Source: Heloderma charlesbogerti (taxonomy: Eukaryota > Chordata > Lepidosauria > Squamata > Helodermatidae). Taken from it: a stretch of 64,000 nucleotides of DNA. The stretch lies in NCBI GenBank assembly GCA_026122225.1, contig JANEZZ010001954.1, positions 1 through 64,000 of the forward strand, given 5' to 3'. The notes beneath the pieces are model-generated. The model did not search any database. It worked only from the letters and a program-made list of their open reading frames with translations, and was not told where the DNA came from. Positions 25,865 to 52,668 of this stretch are shown piece after piece. Numbering within the stretch: the first letter of the stretch is position 1; every line of letters begins with the position of its first letter. The translations under genes were made by a program, and so were the position numbers.

Positions 25865-26485
25865 GCTGAATTTGGAGGAAAATTCTCGCAAGCAGTTTTC
25901 TTACCTCAAAATGTCTTGCAAAAATTCAAATTTATGCTGCCCTAATTCAATATTTTTTTACATTTCCAAATATAGGTCGTGTAGAGTTTAAGAGTTGTGT
26001 GCGTGTGTTTTAAGTGCAAAACATTGTGTTTAACGCAGTGACTTAACATTTTTATCAGCAAGACATCAATTTAGGTTTTCAAACAAAATTTCAAAAATAA
26101 ACTTCAAAACTTCCAAAAGTTTGAATTTGGTTGTTTTTGGTTTAGTTGTTTGGTGGGTTGTGGGTTTTTGTTTTCGTTTTGCCAAATCTGACATTTGGGC
26201 AAAAAAATTCTAAACATCTAAGTTCTAAATGTTTATTCACTGTGTAAGCCAGATTACATCATACAGTTTGTACTGGTTGTCTACCTGTCTACATGACAGG
26301 TATGATAAATTTCTGGTTTCTGCACATTCAGCAAAATCTACATAAGGGAGAGAATTGATGCCCATGTATGGAACTCAGTACTACATTGTAACTTCTTTTC
26401 TTATGGACATCCTCCTTTATGTAATATTCTCCTTTATGTCCTGTTTGGTGTTAAAGCAGCAGTAAGGAGATTAGCGATAAGGAGA

Positions 26486-27185
26486 TTTATTTATTTACAA
26501 TATTTATATACCACTCCACATCAAAGATTTCGGAGTGGTGAACAACACAATAAAAGAATAAAACACCACATTAAAACAAAACATTTTAAAAGAAACAGAT
26601 TCTGAACTTAATAAACCGCAGCTGATCACTCAAGGAAGGTCTCTCGAAATAACAATGTCTTTAAGAGGTGCCGAAAGCAACACAACTTTGGTGCCTGTCT
26701 GACCTCCAAAGGCAGGGAGTTCCACAGGAAGGGGGCCACCACACTGAAGGCTCTTTTCCTGGTGGACTCCAGCCGGGCCATGGGTGCATGTGGAACCACC
26801 AGGGACATGCCCTCCAATGACTTCAGTGACTGGGCAGGTTGGTAAAGAAGAAGGCGCTCTTTCAGGTATCCTGGTCCCAAGTTGTTTTGGGCTTTGTACA
26901 CTACTATTAATACCTTAAACCTGGCCCAGTAGTGAACAGGCAGCCAATGGAGTTCCCTCAGCAAAGCAGTAACATGCTGAAAGGGGCAGCTCCCGACAAC
27001 AGCCGAGCTGCTGCATTCCGCACTAGTTCCAGCTTCCGGACCAGCCTCAAGGGCACCCCACATAGAGTGGACTGCAGTAATACAGTCTTGTGCTTACTAA
27101 TTCCTATACTACCAAGGCCAAGATATCCCTGTCCAGGAGAGGCCGTACCTGGCAAACCAGCCAAAGCTGGTAAAAGGCACTCCAA
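26486..27185 (-). mobile_element. L2/CR1-like LINE 3-prime end
   Basis: The minus strand encodes the C-terminal RT region typical of the L2/CR1 group: LLRELHWLPVHYWARFKVLIV, VYKAQNNLGPGYLKERL, LVVPHAPMARLESTRKRAFS, VVAPFLWNSLPLEVR and FRHLLKTLLF. A 3-prime UTR with TATTTATATACCACTCC in the complement and a TTTATT-rich tail at 26,486-26,500 follows. It is 5-prime truncated. It lies about 550 bp beyond the HSD11B1 stop codon, so the gene transcript may read into it. Confidence 0.82.
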
Positions 27186-27744
27186 GCAGCCACGGCCACT
27201 TGGGCCTCCAGCGACAATGATGGATTGTCACTGGAGGCCCAAGAATGGAGCCCTTGCTAGCACTAGTACTAGCAAGAGAAGCCTCAGGCTTGTGTGTGCA
27301 TCCACTTGCTTGTGTGCGTGTGCATGTGCACTCATGCACATGCAGCCCCCTGGCCCCACCCAGTGTTGCTCTTAGGGCCAAAAAGGTTGTGCATCCCTGC
27401 TCTAAAGCATCTCACCCAGAGTATGAAAAGCTATCATCTGGATGCAGCTCAAGAGCATACTAAACATCTGTGATAAACATGAGCTTTTCCAAGCCATGTA
27501 TATATCCTCTTGTTCCAGAACATAAGGCATGAACATTTTTTCAGCCAGGAATTCCAAGACGTTGTAACAGATTTCAGGTCTGTATTTAACAGCTTACTGG
27601 ATTCCAGCATTTCCAGCATCCTGCTATCATATTAGTTAAATGGGAGACAGCCTGAGCTAAAAAAGAGTGTGGCTGCAATATCAGAGGCTTATGTAAGATA
27701 ACAAGAGAGATGTAGAAACAAGCAAAAGAATCATAAGACTGCAC

Positions 27745-41919
<14,175 letters not shown>

Positions 41920-42500
41920 CCCAACGTAGAGGAATGATCGAGCATGAGAGCAAAAAGGAGGAAAAAAAGCCCCGCAGAGCTGTTCCACGCAGAACGAACA
42001 ATATCAATGCTGTAAAAACCTGCTTGTACAGAGGCAGCAATTTCCACAAATGTCCAACCTTCTGACAATTCAGGGCATTCGTGACAATGGCTCCACTGCA
42101 AGCCTCTAATTTACTCTTTGTCAACAGTTGGGAAACTCTGGCCTAAGTGACAGCGTCACTTTGGAGCCTGGCCATCACATTTCCTGTCTCTACATTTAAA
42201 ACAGAAATTTGCACAACACCCTGAAAGAGGTGTGTCTTTGTTGAAAAGCATCAAGTTTCACTTCAGAGAAGATCCCAGGCTGCCTAGTCCAGGTGGGCTC
42301 ATGTGTGTTTTTTTTAAATTCATTGTTAGTATCTGCCAGGCACAGTCTCCATACACAGACTCCTGTGTAAAGAAGATTATATCTCCTGCCCCAAGGAGAT
42401 TGCAGTTAGACTGCAGCACAGAAGCAGAGGATATTATAATCATGCATTGGAGATTCAGAGCCGTTGGATGGAAATGATGAAGTAACAGATCTTAAGAGAC

Positions 42501-42638
42501 TGAGGGCACAATCCTATGCACATTTAGACAGAAAAAAAGACCTACAACTCCCAGCATGCCCCAACCACCCATGCTGGCTGGGGAATGTTGGGAGTTATAG
42601 GACTTTTTTCTGTCTAAACTTACATAGGATTGTGCCTT
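42501..42638. mobile_element. Palindromic MITE, TIR GGGCACAATCCTATG
   Basis: TGAGGGCACAATCCTATGCA and its inverted end TACATAGGATTGTGCCTTGA enclose arms CCTACAACTCCCAGCATGCC and GGGAGTTATAGGACTTTTTT. The match is long enough to form one hairpin. GAGAC occurs on both sides (42,496-42,500 and 42,639-42,643), which may be a 5-bp duplication or chance. It is about 580 bp upstream of the HSD11B1 start codon. Confidence 0.72.
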
Positions 42639-42729
42639 GAGACAACAAGTATGTATTGCTCTGGGGTTTTAGTTCCCTTTGGGAATTCTCAAAGAGTCTT
42701 ACTGAGTTGTTGGTCTTTAAGGTACTCTT

Positions 42730-42830
42730 ATGCCTTTAGGATTGTATCCAATGTTAGTCCTACTTAGAATAGAGCTGTTGAAATGAATGGGAATTAAGTT
42801 AGGGTAACACTGGATACAACCCTAAGTTGG
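42730..42830. mobile_element. Small palindromic repeat TAGGATTGTATCCA
   Basis: TAGGATTGTATCCAATGTTA and AACACTGGATACAACCCTAA are inverted ends around CCTACTTAGAATAGAGCTGT. About 100 bp, non-coding, MITE-like. Confidence 0.6.
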
Positions 42831-44741
42831 TAGAGTACCTGAAAATGGTACATGCCCTGCCATATTTAGGGTGTTGTTTGTGCTTTCTGATGCTGCAGAG
42901 TAAGCCTTTCTAAGACACTGGTTCCCACTTTGATAATGAAGGCCTCAGATGCTGGATGTGTCTCTCATAGTGCAAATTGTGAGCCAGATCCACACTGTGT
43001 GTTATAGCATTCGAGTGATACTCAAGGTCTGCAGAGCAATAGACCAATTGTGTATCAGATGCAACTGACGAATGCACACTTGATGCTGAAGTCAAGAGCA
43101 ATTGCCAGTAAAATTGTAGGGTAAGTGGCTGAAGTGTGTCAGGAGCAGGAGCAGCACTGGATTGTTCCACACCATTTTGTTCCTCCTGAAATGGTTACCT
43201 TGTGCTGTAACATTTAGCTTCCCCACAATGAAGCTGAAACAAGTGCCGATGCAGCCTTCACCCCCATCTTAATGGTTGCTTTTCTTGTCCTTGATTTGGC
43301 CTTTGGTGCTAAATGGAATCTACAGGAAGCAGGACATAGACCTCACTCTTTCTTGCAAGCTGGATGCATGAGTCCTGTCATGAAGACCACATGGCCTGCA
43401 CTTGTCCTACAGACATAGGGTCAATGAGTGGACATATGCAAGAGACCAGTATGGGCTTAAGTTGCTGGTGCATGTGGATTACAAGGATCAAATTGCATTG
43501 GCCATGCATCAGCCCACTTTCATAATCACATGATCCTTACTCTGAGAGGTTGAGAATGCTGGATAATAGGAACAACTCTGCATGGTTCCAGACACTAGTA
43601 CTTTATAGAGAATGTCTTGTTCATCCCCCTTGTTTTCTGATCAGTTCCTTTTTCCTGCTCTCTCCTCTTCCTCTTCCTTCTTTTTCCTCTGCCTCCGCAA
43701 CAAGCAAGCACCATGTGGCCTCTCCCTGAAGGAATCAAGTAACCATATCACATGCCTTCGCTTAATTACACTCACACACCCAGCTTTAGGGGGTTCTTGT
43801 AGTTAAACAGTGTTAGATTGCCTTCTCTGATAATATGCATAAAGGCATTAATAAGCTAAGTTTATTTGAACTTTTGTAAAACTGGCTCTAGCCTGCATTT
43901 ATTGTCTCCAATACTAAATGCTGTGTTGCCATGCTTTCTCTATATAAGGCAACTCTAAGTCACACCAGACTTTCCAACAGAGCACAGTTACACAGATGCA
44001 ACTGCGCTTCTCATAATGTTCCAGCCTTAACATGCAAGCCATTTTTATTAAATAAGTATTAATCCAACCGCACAGGTTGGGTAGCCCTTCGTTTGATACA
44101 GCGAACCCTACAATCAAACTTACACAGCTGTCAGAGTAGGACATATTGTACCTGTCCCATCTGAGTGAAGCCTTGGCCACTGGCAACCCTGGGCACAGCC
44201 TCTGCCATACTGTACCCCTTCAGACCCCTGAGGGAGGGATGTGTCCATTCCCCCCCAGGGGGCTTCCCCACAGCAGAGGGGAGGGGCAGGTGTATAACTC
44301 TGTCTCTCAAACTACTCTCCCCTGGATTCAAACTGAATCAAGCTGCAAAGCTATGATTAGGAAAGTCTGTCACCTAGTGACTGAAGATGTAACTGCAGGC
44401 TTCAACTACACAGACACGGTCACATTAATTTAAATTAATTAATACATTTAAAAAACAAAGTAACTCTGAAGTGCACACCCATAGGTCCCCTTAGTATCCA
44501 TGCCAAGTTTCAGGTGTGTAGGCTTCATGGTTTTGACTCTATGGTGCTGATGGATGGATAGACACAGACAGACATATTCTTTTATTATTACATATGATGG
44601 AAATACATAATGAGCTGGGCATCTTTTTACTACTATATTCTAGGCTTTGGGCACATGTTGCCATGACAGCTCACCTGGAAAACAAGAAGTTTCAGGATTG
44701 CCAGGTCACGGATCAAAAGCTACAAGAACAGACCATGGGTG
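42831..44741. other. Intergenic; no gene recognised
   Basis: Upstream flank of HSD11B1. Open frames are under 96 codons with no recognised domain. No repeat family was confidently identified. Confidence 0.5.
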
Positions 44742-44940
44742 TTCATTGGTGGGGCACGTGCTTAGCATGTAGGATGCTCTGGATTCAATCCCTAGCTTCT
44801 CCATCTTCAAAGATCTGGAAAAGACCTCTGCCTGAGAACATGGAATGCCACAGCCAGTTAGAGGAGACAGTACAGGACTAGGTGGACCAAAGGTCTGACT
44901 AGTTATAAGGCAGCTTTGTATGTTCATATGGTTCTTCCAA
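44742..44940 (+). mobile_element. tRNA-Ala-derived SINE, second copy
   Basis: GTGGGGCACGTGCTTAGCAT matches a decayed tRNA-Ala (AGC anticodon), with B box GGATTCAATCCC. The body ends GACTAGGTGGACCAAAGGTC and GTTATAAGGCAGCTTTGTAT, the usual tail of this reptile SINE. Confidence 0.82.
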
Positions 44941-44969
44941 GACCTCGTGGGTCATACAAAATCTTATCT

Positions 44970-44992
44970 GTCCATCCATCCATCCATCTATC

Positions 44993-45044
<52 letters not shown>
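44970..45044. repeat. TCCA/TCTA microsatellite
   Basis: Four to five TCCA units are followed by about 14 TCTA units. A long Ile/Tyr/Leu/Ser frame across it is spurious. Confidence 0.97.
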
Positions 45045-45045
<1 letters not shown>

Positions 45046-46253
45046 CCTTCAGTTCTGACAGCATGTTAAATACTTGCATGACCAAGGAGGGACCAATATT
45101 CGTGCCTATGCGGAAAAGGAAAGCAGCAAGGGTGTGTGTGGAATTACCCTTCCAAATCTCTGACACTTGGTGGCCCCAGCCCTCACTGTTAGAGATCCTA
45201 CAAGAGGTTGCAATGTGTCTCTATCAGCACAGCTCAAGAGACATATTGGACCCCCAAGGGTCTGTACAAAATACAAGAACTCCCTCCACAAAAATCTCAT
45301 GTGTCCTAAAGAAGGGCTCTTATGTAGCTTTTGAATAAGGGAGAGAAATTAAATGCAAACCAAATAGGAGCTAGGTTTTCTGTACACTGGGTATTAGTAA
45401 AGACAGTATAGTTGTTCTTATAATAAATGTTACCTTAATTACCAACCGCCTAGATCTAGTTCAGATCTAGAACTAGATCTAGTTCAGAGAATCTTCCTTG
45501 ACAGTACAGAACAGTAAAGTACATCTCATTACTTGCCATTCTGGGCATAATGCCATACTACTTATAGACCAGGCATGACCCCAGTTGGGCTAAGAATTGC
45601 CTCACAAGATCCTGAACATCAGTGTACAGGGAAATAATACAAGATTAAAACCAGTGTTGCACAGGAAACTTGTTGGCAGCAGTTTGATGGGCATCTCTCC
45701 CACGGTCTACATATACCCGGTGGAATTCTGCCTGCCAGAATCCACTTAACAACAAATTAAGAAAGGAGGAGCACATCCTCCTACGCATAGGAAATACATT
45801 GCTGAAAGCTTAACCCTAAATATCTGCTCTCTGGACAGTTCCCCAATGGCTATAAGCAGCCAAGAAATAGTACAATCTCAGAGGGAGTGAGAGACAGCGA
45901 GAGAGAGACAGAGAGAGGCAGGCAGGCAGGCAGAGATGTAATCCAGTATTCACCAGCAACAATACCAAAAACAAAGCAAAACATGCAAGTTTGTATTAAT
46001 TAATTGTGCAGTTATTCTTTTCTGCAGTGCTGAGAGTATGGTTATGGTTAGTGCATAGCTAGCAGTGTACTTTGTTCTGGAATCACCTCAATGCAGGACT
46101 TGTCAGCTCCAGGCAATAATAATCAGTCAATAATAAACTATGCTAGTCTGAAGGAGTTGAAATTACAGACCTTCATTGCAACAACAGAAGAGGGCTGGGA
46201 AGCAGCCAGAATCTGTTTACTATTCTGTACATGTAGCATTCCTTTTTACATTT
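45045..46253. other. Intergenic; simple repeats only
   Basis: Contains an AGATCTAG-rich palindrome near 45,450-45,485 and a GA/GGCA run at about 45,887-45,935. No gene was recognised. Confidence 0.5.
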
Positions 46254-46473
46254 GGGGTGCTTCCAGATGGAGGGGTCCTAGATGGAGGGGTCAGAAGGCA
46301 TGGTGCAGCTATTCTGCCTTTTCTTCCTTAATGAATTTCTTGCAGTAAGAAAAAGGCTGGAAGAAGCGGTGGGAAAACATGGGAGTGCTATATGGAAGAC
46401 AATGCCATCTCCCTGTAAAAATCTGTGAATGAGGCAGGACAAAGGCATGGAAGCCTCATCTGGAAGCGCCCAC
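46254..46473. mobile_element. MITE with GGTGCTTCCAGATG / CATCTGGAAGCGCCC ends, copy 2
   Basis: The ends are inverted, and the middle (TTTCTTGCAGTAAGAAAAAG, GGGAAAACATGGGAG) corresponds to 35,851-36,065. A CATC/CATT simple repeat follows at 46,620-46,660. Confidence 0.66.
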
Positions 46474-46844
46474 TGGCTAGGTTGGTGACCTCAGTTTGCA
46501 TCCCAGTCTACCAGCTGACCATCCTTGCACTATACTTTAAATACATAATTCTGCAGGAAGCAAAATGGTATGAATCTTAAGATACTACTAGAATGATGCC
46601 TGTCTAGAAGTACACCCTCCATCTGTCCATCTGTCCATCCATTCATTCATCCATCCATTCTCTTCTTATGGCTCTTGTGCCATGTGAAAGCTAAATTCTG
46701 TTGTTACGCTTTCACCACTTCCATGACTAGTGAGAAGTGAAATGCTCGTTTGGCTTCAGTTTCCTTTGGAAGGTTACTGGAGGCTTATGCATTTTATAAT
46801 ATTTGAGTTTATTTACAAATAAATAGGTTGAGCATAGGCACTAC

Positions 46845-49503
46845 TTATTTATTTATTTCGTATCCAGCTCAAACTTTGCTCTGACAAAATATAGCCACTG
46901 CCACAGCTTTGTCATTAGCTTGCTGCAGATTGTCAACAGTACAAGACTCTGGCAGTAATCAACACACCATCAGATGTGCTGGGTCTTGGATTTCTCCACA
47001 TTCACATAATATGTTGTCGTCAGCCAACAGCCCCCACTTAAATAAATTCATCTTACACCTTGGTACCCCTACCCTCATCCTGTTCATTGTCCTCCAAACT
47101 ATATAAGGGAGAGTATTTCCAACGGCCATTTTTTCCTTCGTTAAAATACTCAAGTCGGTAATCTCATTCCTCCATTTACTTATTCGATTCTGTTCTTTGG
47201 TCCCCTCTAGGATATTAGTTCTTGACATAAAACTCTTTCTAGATCGAAGTCGACAAATTGGGGGGATATACCCGCTCAAAGGGTGACGAGAATCAGTCTC
47301 TTGCTTAGTTCTTTCGGTATATGCTTCTACTTCCCTTCTAGTCTTAGGTGGGGCAATGCCAACAGGAGAATATAGTTTATTTACAGGCATCCGTTTGAGG
47401 CATCCCGTCACTATGCGCATTGCCTCATTCACAGCAATATCTACTTGCTTCGCATGTGCCGATGCATTCCATACTGGTGCCACATATTCAGCGGTACAGA
47501 CACTCAAGGCCATAACTGATGCTCGTAACGTAGCTGGCTGGGCTCCCCATGTATAGTTTGTCAATCGTCAGATAATGTTATTCCTAGCACATACTTTAAC
47601 CTTGGTATTCAGGCAATGTTGCTTAAAAGAAAGTGTTCTGTCCAATATAACACCCAAATATTTAGGCGTCGGGCAATGTTGTAATCTATTCCCTCTCCAC
47701 ATAATATCCAATTCAACTCCTGCATCTCGATTAAGAAGATGAAAGGCACATACTTGAGTTTTACTTGGATTTGGTTTTAAGTGATTATTATCATAATACC
47801 GCTCCATTTCTTCTAGAGCCCATGATAATTTTACAGCACACTCATCGAAACTCGGTTCTTGTATGGCCACCGCTGTGTCATCCGCATATATGAACATTTG
47901 TGTATTGGCCGGGGCGGGTTGGTCGTTAGTATATATATTGTATAAAATCGGAGAGAGTACACTGCCTTGTGGTTATCCATTCTTTTGCTTCCTCCATCTA
48001 CTGTTCTTACCATTCAGAGTCACATAAAACCTACTATTTTGAAGGAAACTCCCTATAACCCTGGTGAACTTATGGTCTCCAGTAAAGTTGTCTATCTTGT
48101 GCAGCAATTTGCTATGACTGACCGTATCGTATGCTGCAGTAAGAACAATGAACACCACTCCAGTAATTAGTTTTCTTTCATAACCATCCTCTGTGTACTG
48201 TGTGAGATTAAGTATTTGTCCACAACATGACTTTCCTGGTCTAAAACCAGCTTGCTCATTCATGATCCTTACATCAAGAGTCTCTGCCACTCGATTAAGA
48301 ATCATTCGCTCCAACAACTTATAAAGATGACAGAGGAGTGATACTGGTCGATAGTTCTTTGAATCGGTTGGTTCCTTTCCTGGCTTCAACAAGGCTACCA
48401 CTCTAGCCTGTCTCCAAAGCCTCGGAATCTTAAGTTCATCAATACAGGTGTTCATCATTTGCCGGAGCCACTCCAAGGTATTAGGTCCAAACTGTTTTAT
48501 CTGTTCCACCCTTAAATCATCTATGCCCATGGCTCTATCTTGCTTCAGACTCTTGATGGCTCTTTCTAATTCAAGTATTGTAAAGGGGGCACTGAGGAAT
48601 CCGTTCTTTTGCTCTTCCACTCTGATAGCCAGTTCTTGTTCTTTTTTCCCTTGAATTTTCCCATTTTTCAGGAGTTGACTAGCTATTTGGTCTGCTTTTA
48701 CATTGGTTTTGTTTTGTTGAGGTTGTGTTGGATCCCCACCTAAATTTTTAAGCAGTTTCCACGCTCATCTACTATTCTGCTTCATATCAAGATTCTCTAC
48801 TAATGTACACCATCGTAATCTCCTATCTTCAGCAATTGCTTCCATTAGTTGTTCCCCGGCCTCAATTGTATCTTCCCTAAAAGGATCTTGATCAAATAAG
48901 GACTGGTATCTATCTAGCAGGGGTTTGATCTCCTTAGTCAACCTGGGATATAATGGGTACGGCATCCTCTTGGGATATTTTTCTTTGAGATTTGTTTCAC
49001 AAGGTCAATGAGTTGATCATACTTCTCTGGACGTGGGAGTATTCTCTCTACATCTTTATCCAGTTGTTCTTGGAAGTTTATCCAGTTAGCTTTCTTGAAT
49101 TGAATCGTCTATGAAAAGGAACCTCTTGTGGTCTCAGTCTCACTGTGGTGTTAACCACACACCCAATAGGTCTGTGTTGAGTACGAGGGATCGGGACGTC
49201 AACAAATTTCATGCATTGTGCTGCCATTTTCCTGCTCACAAAGGTGTTATCTGGGTTATATCCCCTCTTCCATCTGCCACTATTGAAGGATGTGGGCAGC
49301 TTCGGGTCATTAATAAGTTGAAAATCATTGGCATCTGCCCATTCTTCAAGTTGTGCCCCATCTTCATTAGTCTGGGGTTATCCCCATGCTTCACTATGAC
49401 AATTAAAATCACCCATAATAAAATTTATCTGATCATACATAAAATTATCTGGTTCATTAAAAACAAAGGCAGTTTCTGGTGGCTTACAGAAGGCACTACT
49501 TAA
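46845..49503 (-). mobile_element. APE-type non-LTR LINE, one continuous RT frame with three stops
   Basis: On the minus strand the 5-prime part (about 49,500-48,970) holds the end of an APE endonuclease, including IMGDFNCHSEAWG. The RT follows in one frame from 48,965 to 46,959: NYRPVSLLCHLYKLLERM, EQAGFRPGKSC, AAYDTVSHSKLL, PQGSVLSPIL, MFIYADDTAVAIQ, TPKYLGVILDRTLSFKQH, AEYVAPVWNASAHAKQVDIA. The C-terminal domain has a Cys/His pattern (CECGEIQDPAHLMVC). Nonsense codons lie at 48,765, 47,973 and 47,568, and no frameshift was seen over about 2 kb. The motif A aspartate is replaced (VFIVLTAAYD). The 3-prime end is an AAATA tail near 46,845-46,860. It is not CR1, L2 or BovB; it resembles the Jockey-group elements common in invertebrates, but the clade is uncertain. 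Confidence 0.85.
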
Positions 49504-49559
49504 ACACTACAATGGACAACCAAATCCACTACCCCACATCAGATCTCCAGAGAGAGGCA

Positions 49560-50550
49560 CCCCTGATTAGGGTTGGCGGAGAATTTCTCCATGAATCTTC
49601 AGGAGGCCGAGTGCCGACGCATTCGGCCCCCCGAAAATGTTGGGGAAATTCTCTGCCGGCCCCCCGCCCCCCCGGGATAGGACTTACCTTCGGCGAATGT
49701 CCCTTTCGGCGGCGGGTCCCGGCAGCATTTCAGCGGCGTTTCGGCGGGGGCGGCGGCCAGTCTCCCAACCGGCTGCCGCCACCGCCATTGCAAAAAAAAA
49801 AAGTAAAGTAAAAAAACAACAACACACACCCGTGATAGGCTACGTAACGATTTACGTAGCCTATCACGGCTAGATTTCCAAAGTCAGCCATGATAGGCTA
49901 CGGAAATCGTCACGTAGCCTATCACGGGTGACTCTGAAAAAAAAAAAGTGCGTATGCAAATGGTGGCGCCCATGGGGTGCCGCCATTTGCATTCCTTATT
50001 TTGGCACGTCTAGTCTACGTAAACATTTACGTAGACTACGGCGAAAATAAGGGAACGCTATTTGCGTTGGCCTTATTTTCACCGTAGTCTACGTAAATCT
50101 TTACGTAGACTAGACGTGCCAAAATAAGGAACGCAAATGGCGGTCCCCATGGGAGCCACCATTTGCGTACGCGCTTTTTTTTTTTTTCAAAGTCACCCGT
50201 GATAGGCTACATAATGATTTACATAGCCTATCACGGCTGACTTTGGAAATCTAGCCGTGATAGGCTACCTAAATCGTTACGTAGCCTATCACGGGTGTGT
50301 GTATGTGTGTGTGTGTTTGTGTTTTTTACTTTTTTTTTTCGCGGCCGGGTAGACGGGGCACTCCTACCCGGCCTGAATTTCGCCGGCTAGGGATGGGGCG
50401 CCTCCCCCCCAGCCTGAATTTCGGCCGGGCGAGGCAGGGCACCTCCCCCCCCTCGCCTGAACTTCGGGGGGAGAACTGAAGCGCCTCCCCCCCACCGCGA
50501 AGCAAGCTGCGGGACGAGGTAAGTCCCTTTCGTCCATCCCTACCCCTGAT
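49560..50550. mobile_element. TAGGGATG foldback element with giant compound palindrome
   Basis: The element is 49,568-50,542 (975 bp) between exact CCCCTGAT copies at 49,560-49,567 and 50,543-50,550. The termini are TAGGGTTGGCGG and CGTCCATCCCTA. The core (about 49,826-50,300) is one palindrome of roughly 240-bp arms centred near 50,065. Each arm is built of smaller palindromes: GTGATAGGCTACGTAACGAT with its complement, a CAAATGGTGGCGCCC type, and AGTCTACGTAAACATTTACG type. Arms differ at only a few positions. Outward donor motifs: AAG|GTAAGT minus at 49,687 and GAG|GTAAGT plus at 50,519. No coding capacity. Confidence 0.9.
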
Positions 50551-51391
50551 GCTGTTAGGGTACAGAGTCCCAAAATTCTGCTCAGCTCTTTGTGTCTCTC
50601 TTCCAAAACAGCGGTGTGGGAAAGAAGTTTTCCCCTCTCGCCCTTGCCTAGGAGGTTGTGATGATGCAACTGTTACTCCACATATTTTGTTTTCTGCTTA
50701 TTTCTCAACTTCCCATTGTCGATGGGGGCAAGATTTTCTAACAAAACAGCTGCCTCATAGACATGCAAATAGACCCAGATGTTTAAAAATGCTTCTTTCC
50801 GGCACATCCCATTGTGCTACTCTGAACTCATCCGTTCTGCGGAAGTGGAAGGCAATTGCTCTTTCAAACAAAGCCAAACCTTTGTGTGGCTTTGGTTTCA
50901 GTCATATAACAAGTCCTTGTTTTGCAGGGAAATCTCAGCTTTCCTGTGAGTCTCCTTCATTTTTTATTACATCCTTGAGACCACAGATTGAGACACTTGA
51001 CCTATATGACTGAATAAATGAGGAATTAACCACTGTCAAACCTAACTCCTGTATACACTACACAAGTGGAGGAGGAGAAAGGAGTGGAACCCTCTCACTT
51101 CACAAATGAGCTCTTCTGAAACAAGGGCCCAATCTACACCAGGCTTTTACTCTGGGGCATGGGCGAGTCAAGGTCCCTCATGATAGATGATGCAGTCGTG
51201 ACTTCACAGCCATCCGTGGTTTTCACGCAGAAAAAGCAGAGTTCCAAGGAGTTGTTTTACTGCGATTTTTTTGGGTTGCTGCAGGTTCCCCTGTGGTTGC
51301 GGGCTGTCTGTTCCTTCCCTGAACTGACTTCACTAGGCGTATTACCTGCATCACTCTGTGATGCCCCTTTACTCCCCCTATCCCTTTGCAG
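50551..51391. other. Intergenic; no gene recognised
   Basis: A 154-codon plus frame at 50,549-51,013 has no recognisable domain or exon context. Confidence 0.5.
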
Positions 51392-52060
51392 CTGCGCAGT
51401 AGGGATGTTGGAGAAATCCTCCATGGACCCCAATGAGGCCAGATTCTATTGAAGGAGGATCGGATCCTCTACCTTCTCCTGAAGGGTGAAGTCCTCGCCG
51501 GCGGATCCTCCCTGCCACCAGCTCCGAAGTCCCAGCAAAACCCCGTATCACTGGGGTAGGTAAGGTGATTCTCTGGACGCAAATGGCATCCGGGATGCCA
51601 TTTGCAGCCGTAAAGGCCTTAGTTTAAGGTAAATGCAGCTGTAAATAGCTGCATTTGCCTTAAACTAAGGCCTTTATGGCCACAAATGGCATCCTGGACG
51701 CCATTTGCGTCTGTGGTTTTCATTAACGTGATAGGCTACGCAAATATTTGCATAGCCTAACATGTAAAAGCAGGGACGTCCCATTTACGGCTGCATTTAC
51801 CTTAAACTAAGGCCTTTATGGCCACAAATGGCGTCCCGGATGCCATTTGCATCCAGAGACTCACCATGCCTACCCCAGCGAAATAGCCATGGTGGCCGTA
51901 TCGCTGGGGCTTTGGAGCCGGCTGGCGGCTCCGCAGGATTGCTGCGGAGCGGAGCCAGCCAAAGAAGATTTGGGGGTGGGGAGGAACAGATCGCCTCCCC
52001 CCCTGCGGACCCCCCTCCACAGAATGGCAGGTAAGCATTCCGGCCATCCCTACTGCACAG
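51392..52060. mobile_element. TAGGGATG foldback element
   Basis: The element is 51,400-52,052 (653 bp) between CTGCGCAG and CTGCACAG (7 of 8). The termini are TAGGGATGTTGGAGAAATCC and GGCCATCCCTA. Interior palindromes: GCCTTAGTTTAAGGTAAATG and its complement (51,616-51,675, repeated near 51,790-51,820), an ATAGGCTACGCAAATATTTG hairpin near 51,732, and CAAATGGCATCC/GGATGCCATTTG pairs. The right end has CAG|GTAAGC at 52,031; a convincing left donor was not seen. The unique part (TTGCTGCGGAGCGGAGCCAG) matches the copies at 30.7 and 32.3 kb. Confidence 0.85.
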
Positions 52061-52668
52061 ACTTACAGAGGCACACAGGGACGCTGTCACTTATTTAATC
52101 ACACTTTTGCACAGTTTTGCAGCTTTGTATCTTCGCAACGGTTGTGGACTCAGTACCCAAGGGCTGGGGGGGATACACAGGGGGAGGAACAACATCGCTG
52201 CGGCCACCATTTTGGAGCGATGGCTAGGCACGTAGCACTCGTGCTTGTGGGTGTGAACCATCGAGACAGTCTCTGGCTGGGGAGCTGACAAACTGATGCT
52301 GTGGAAATGAAGGAGCACAAAATACCCATTTTTTTGCCGAAAACAGGGTCAGAAAGACACAGCAGAGCCCTTCAAATATAAAACAGCCACTGATGTTTCG
52401 CACCCCCACACTCATGGGACTGCACAGCTGCGCATTTCAGTATAATGGCAAAAAAAGAGAGGACACAGCAAGACTCTTAGGGAGGCGCATAGTACATTGC
52501 AAATGTATTGCAGGGCATGGTGATTCGAAGCCGCGCTGCTGTGCAGTTGCAATGGGGTGGGGGGCCAAAGCGGTGCCATGTAGATTGGGCCTTGGTGGCT
52601 TCTTAAAAACGGCAAATTCAAGATGGATCTAATAAGTCCCTTCAAATGCATAAACGTAACTTTCTACA

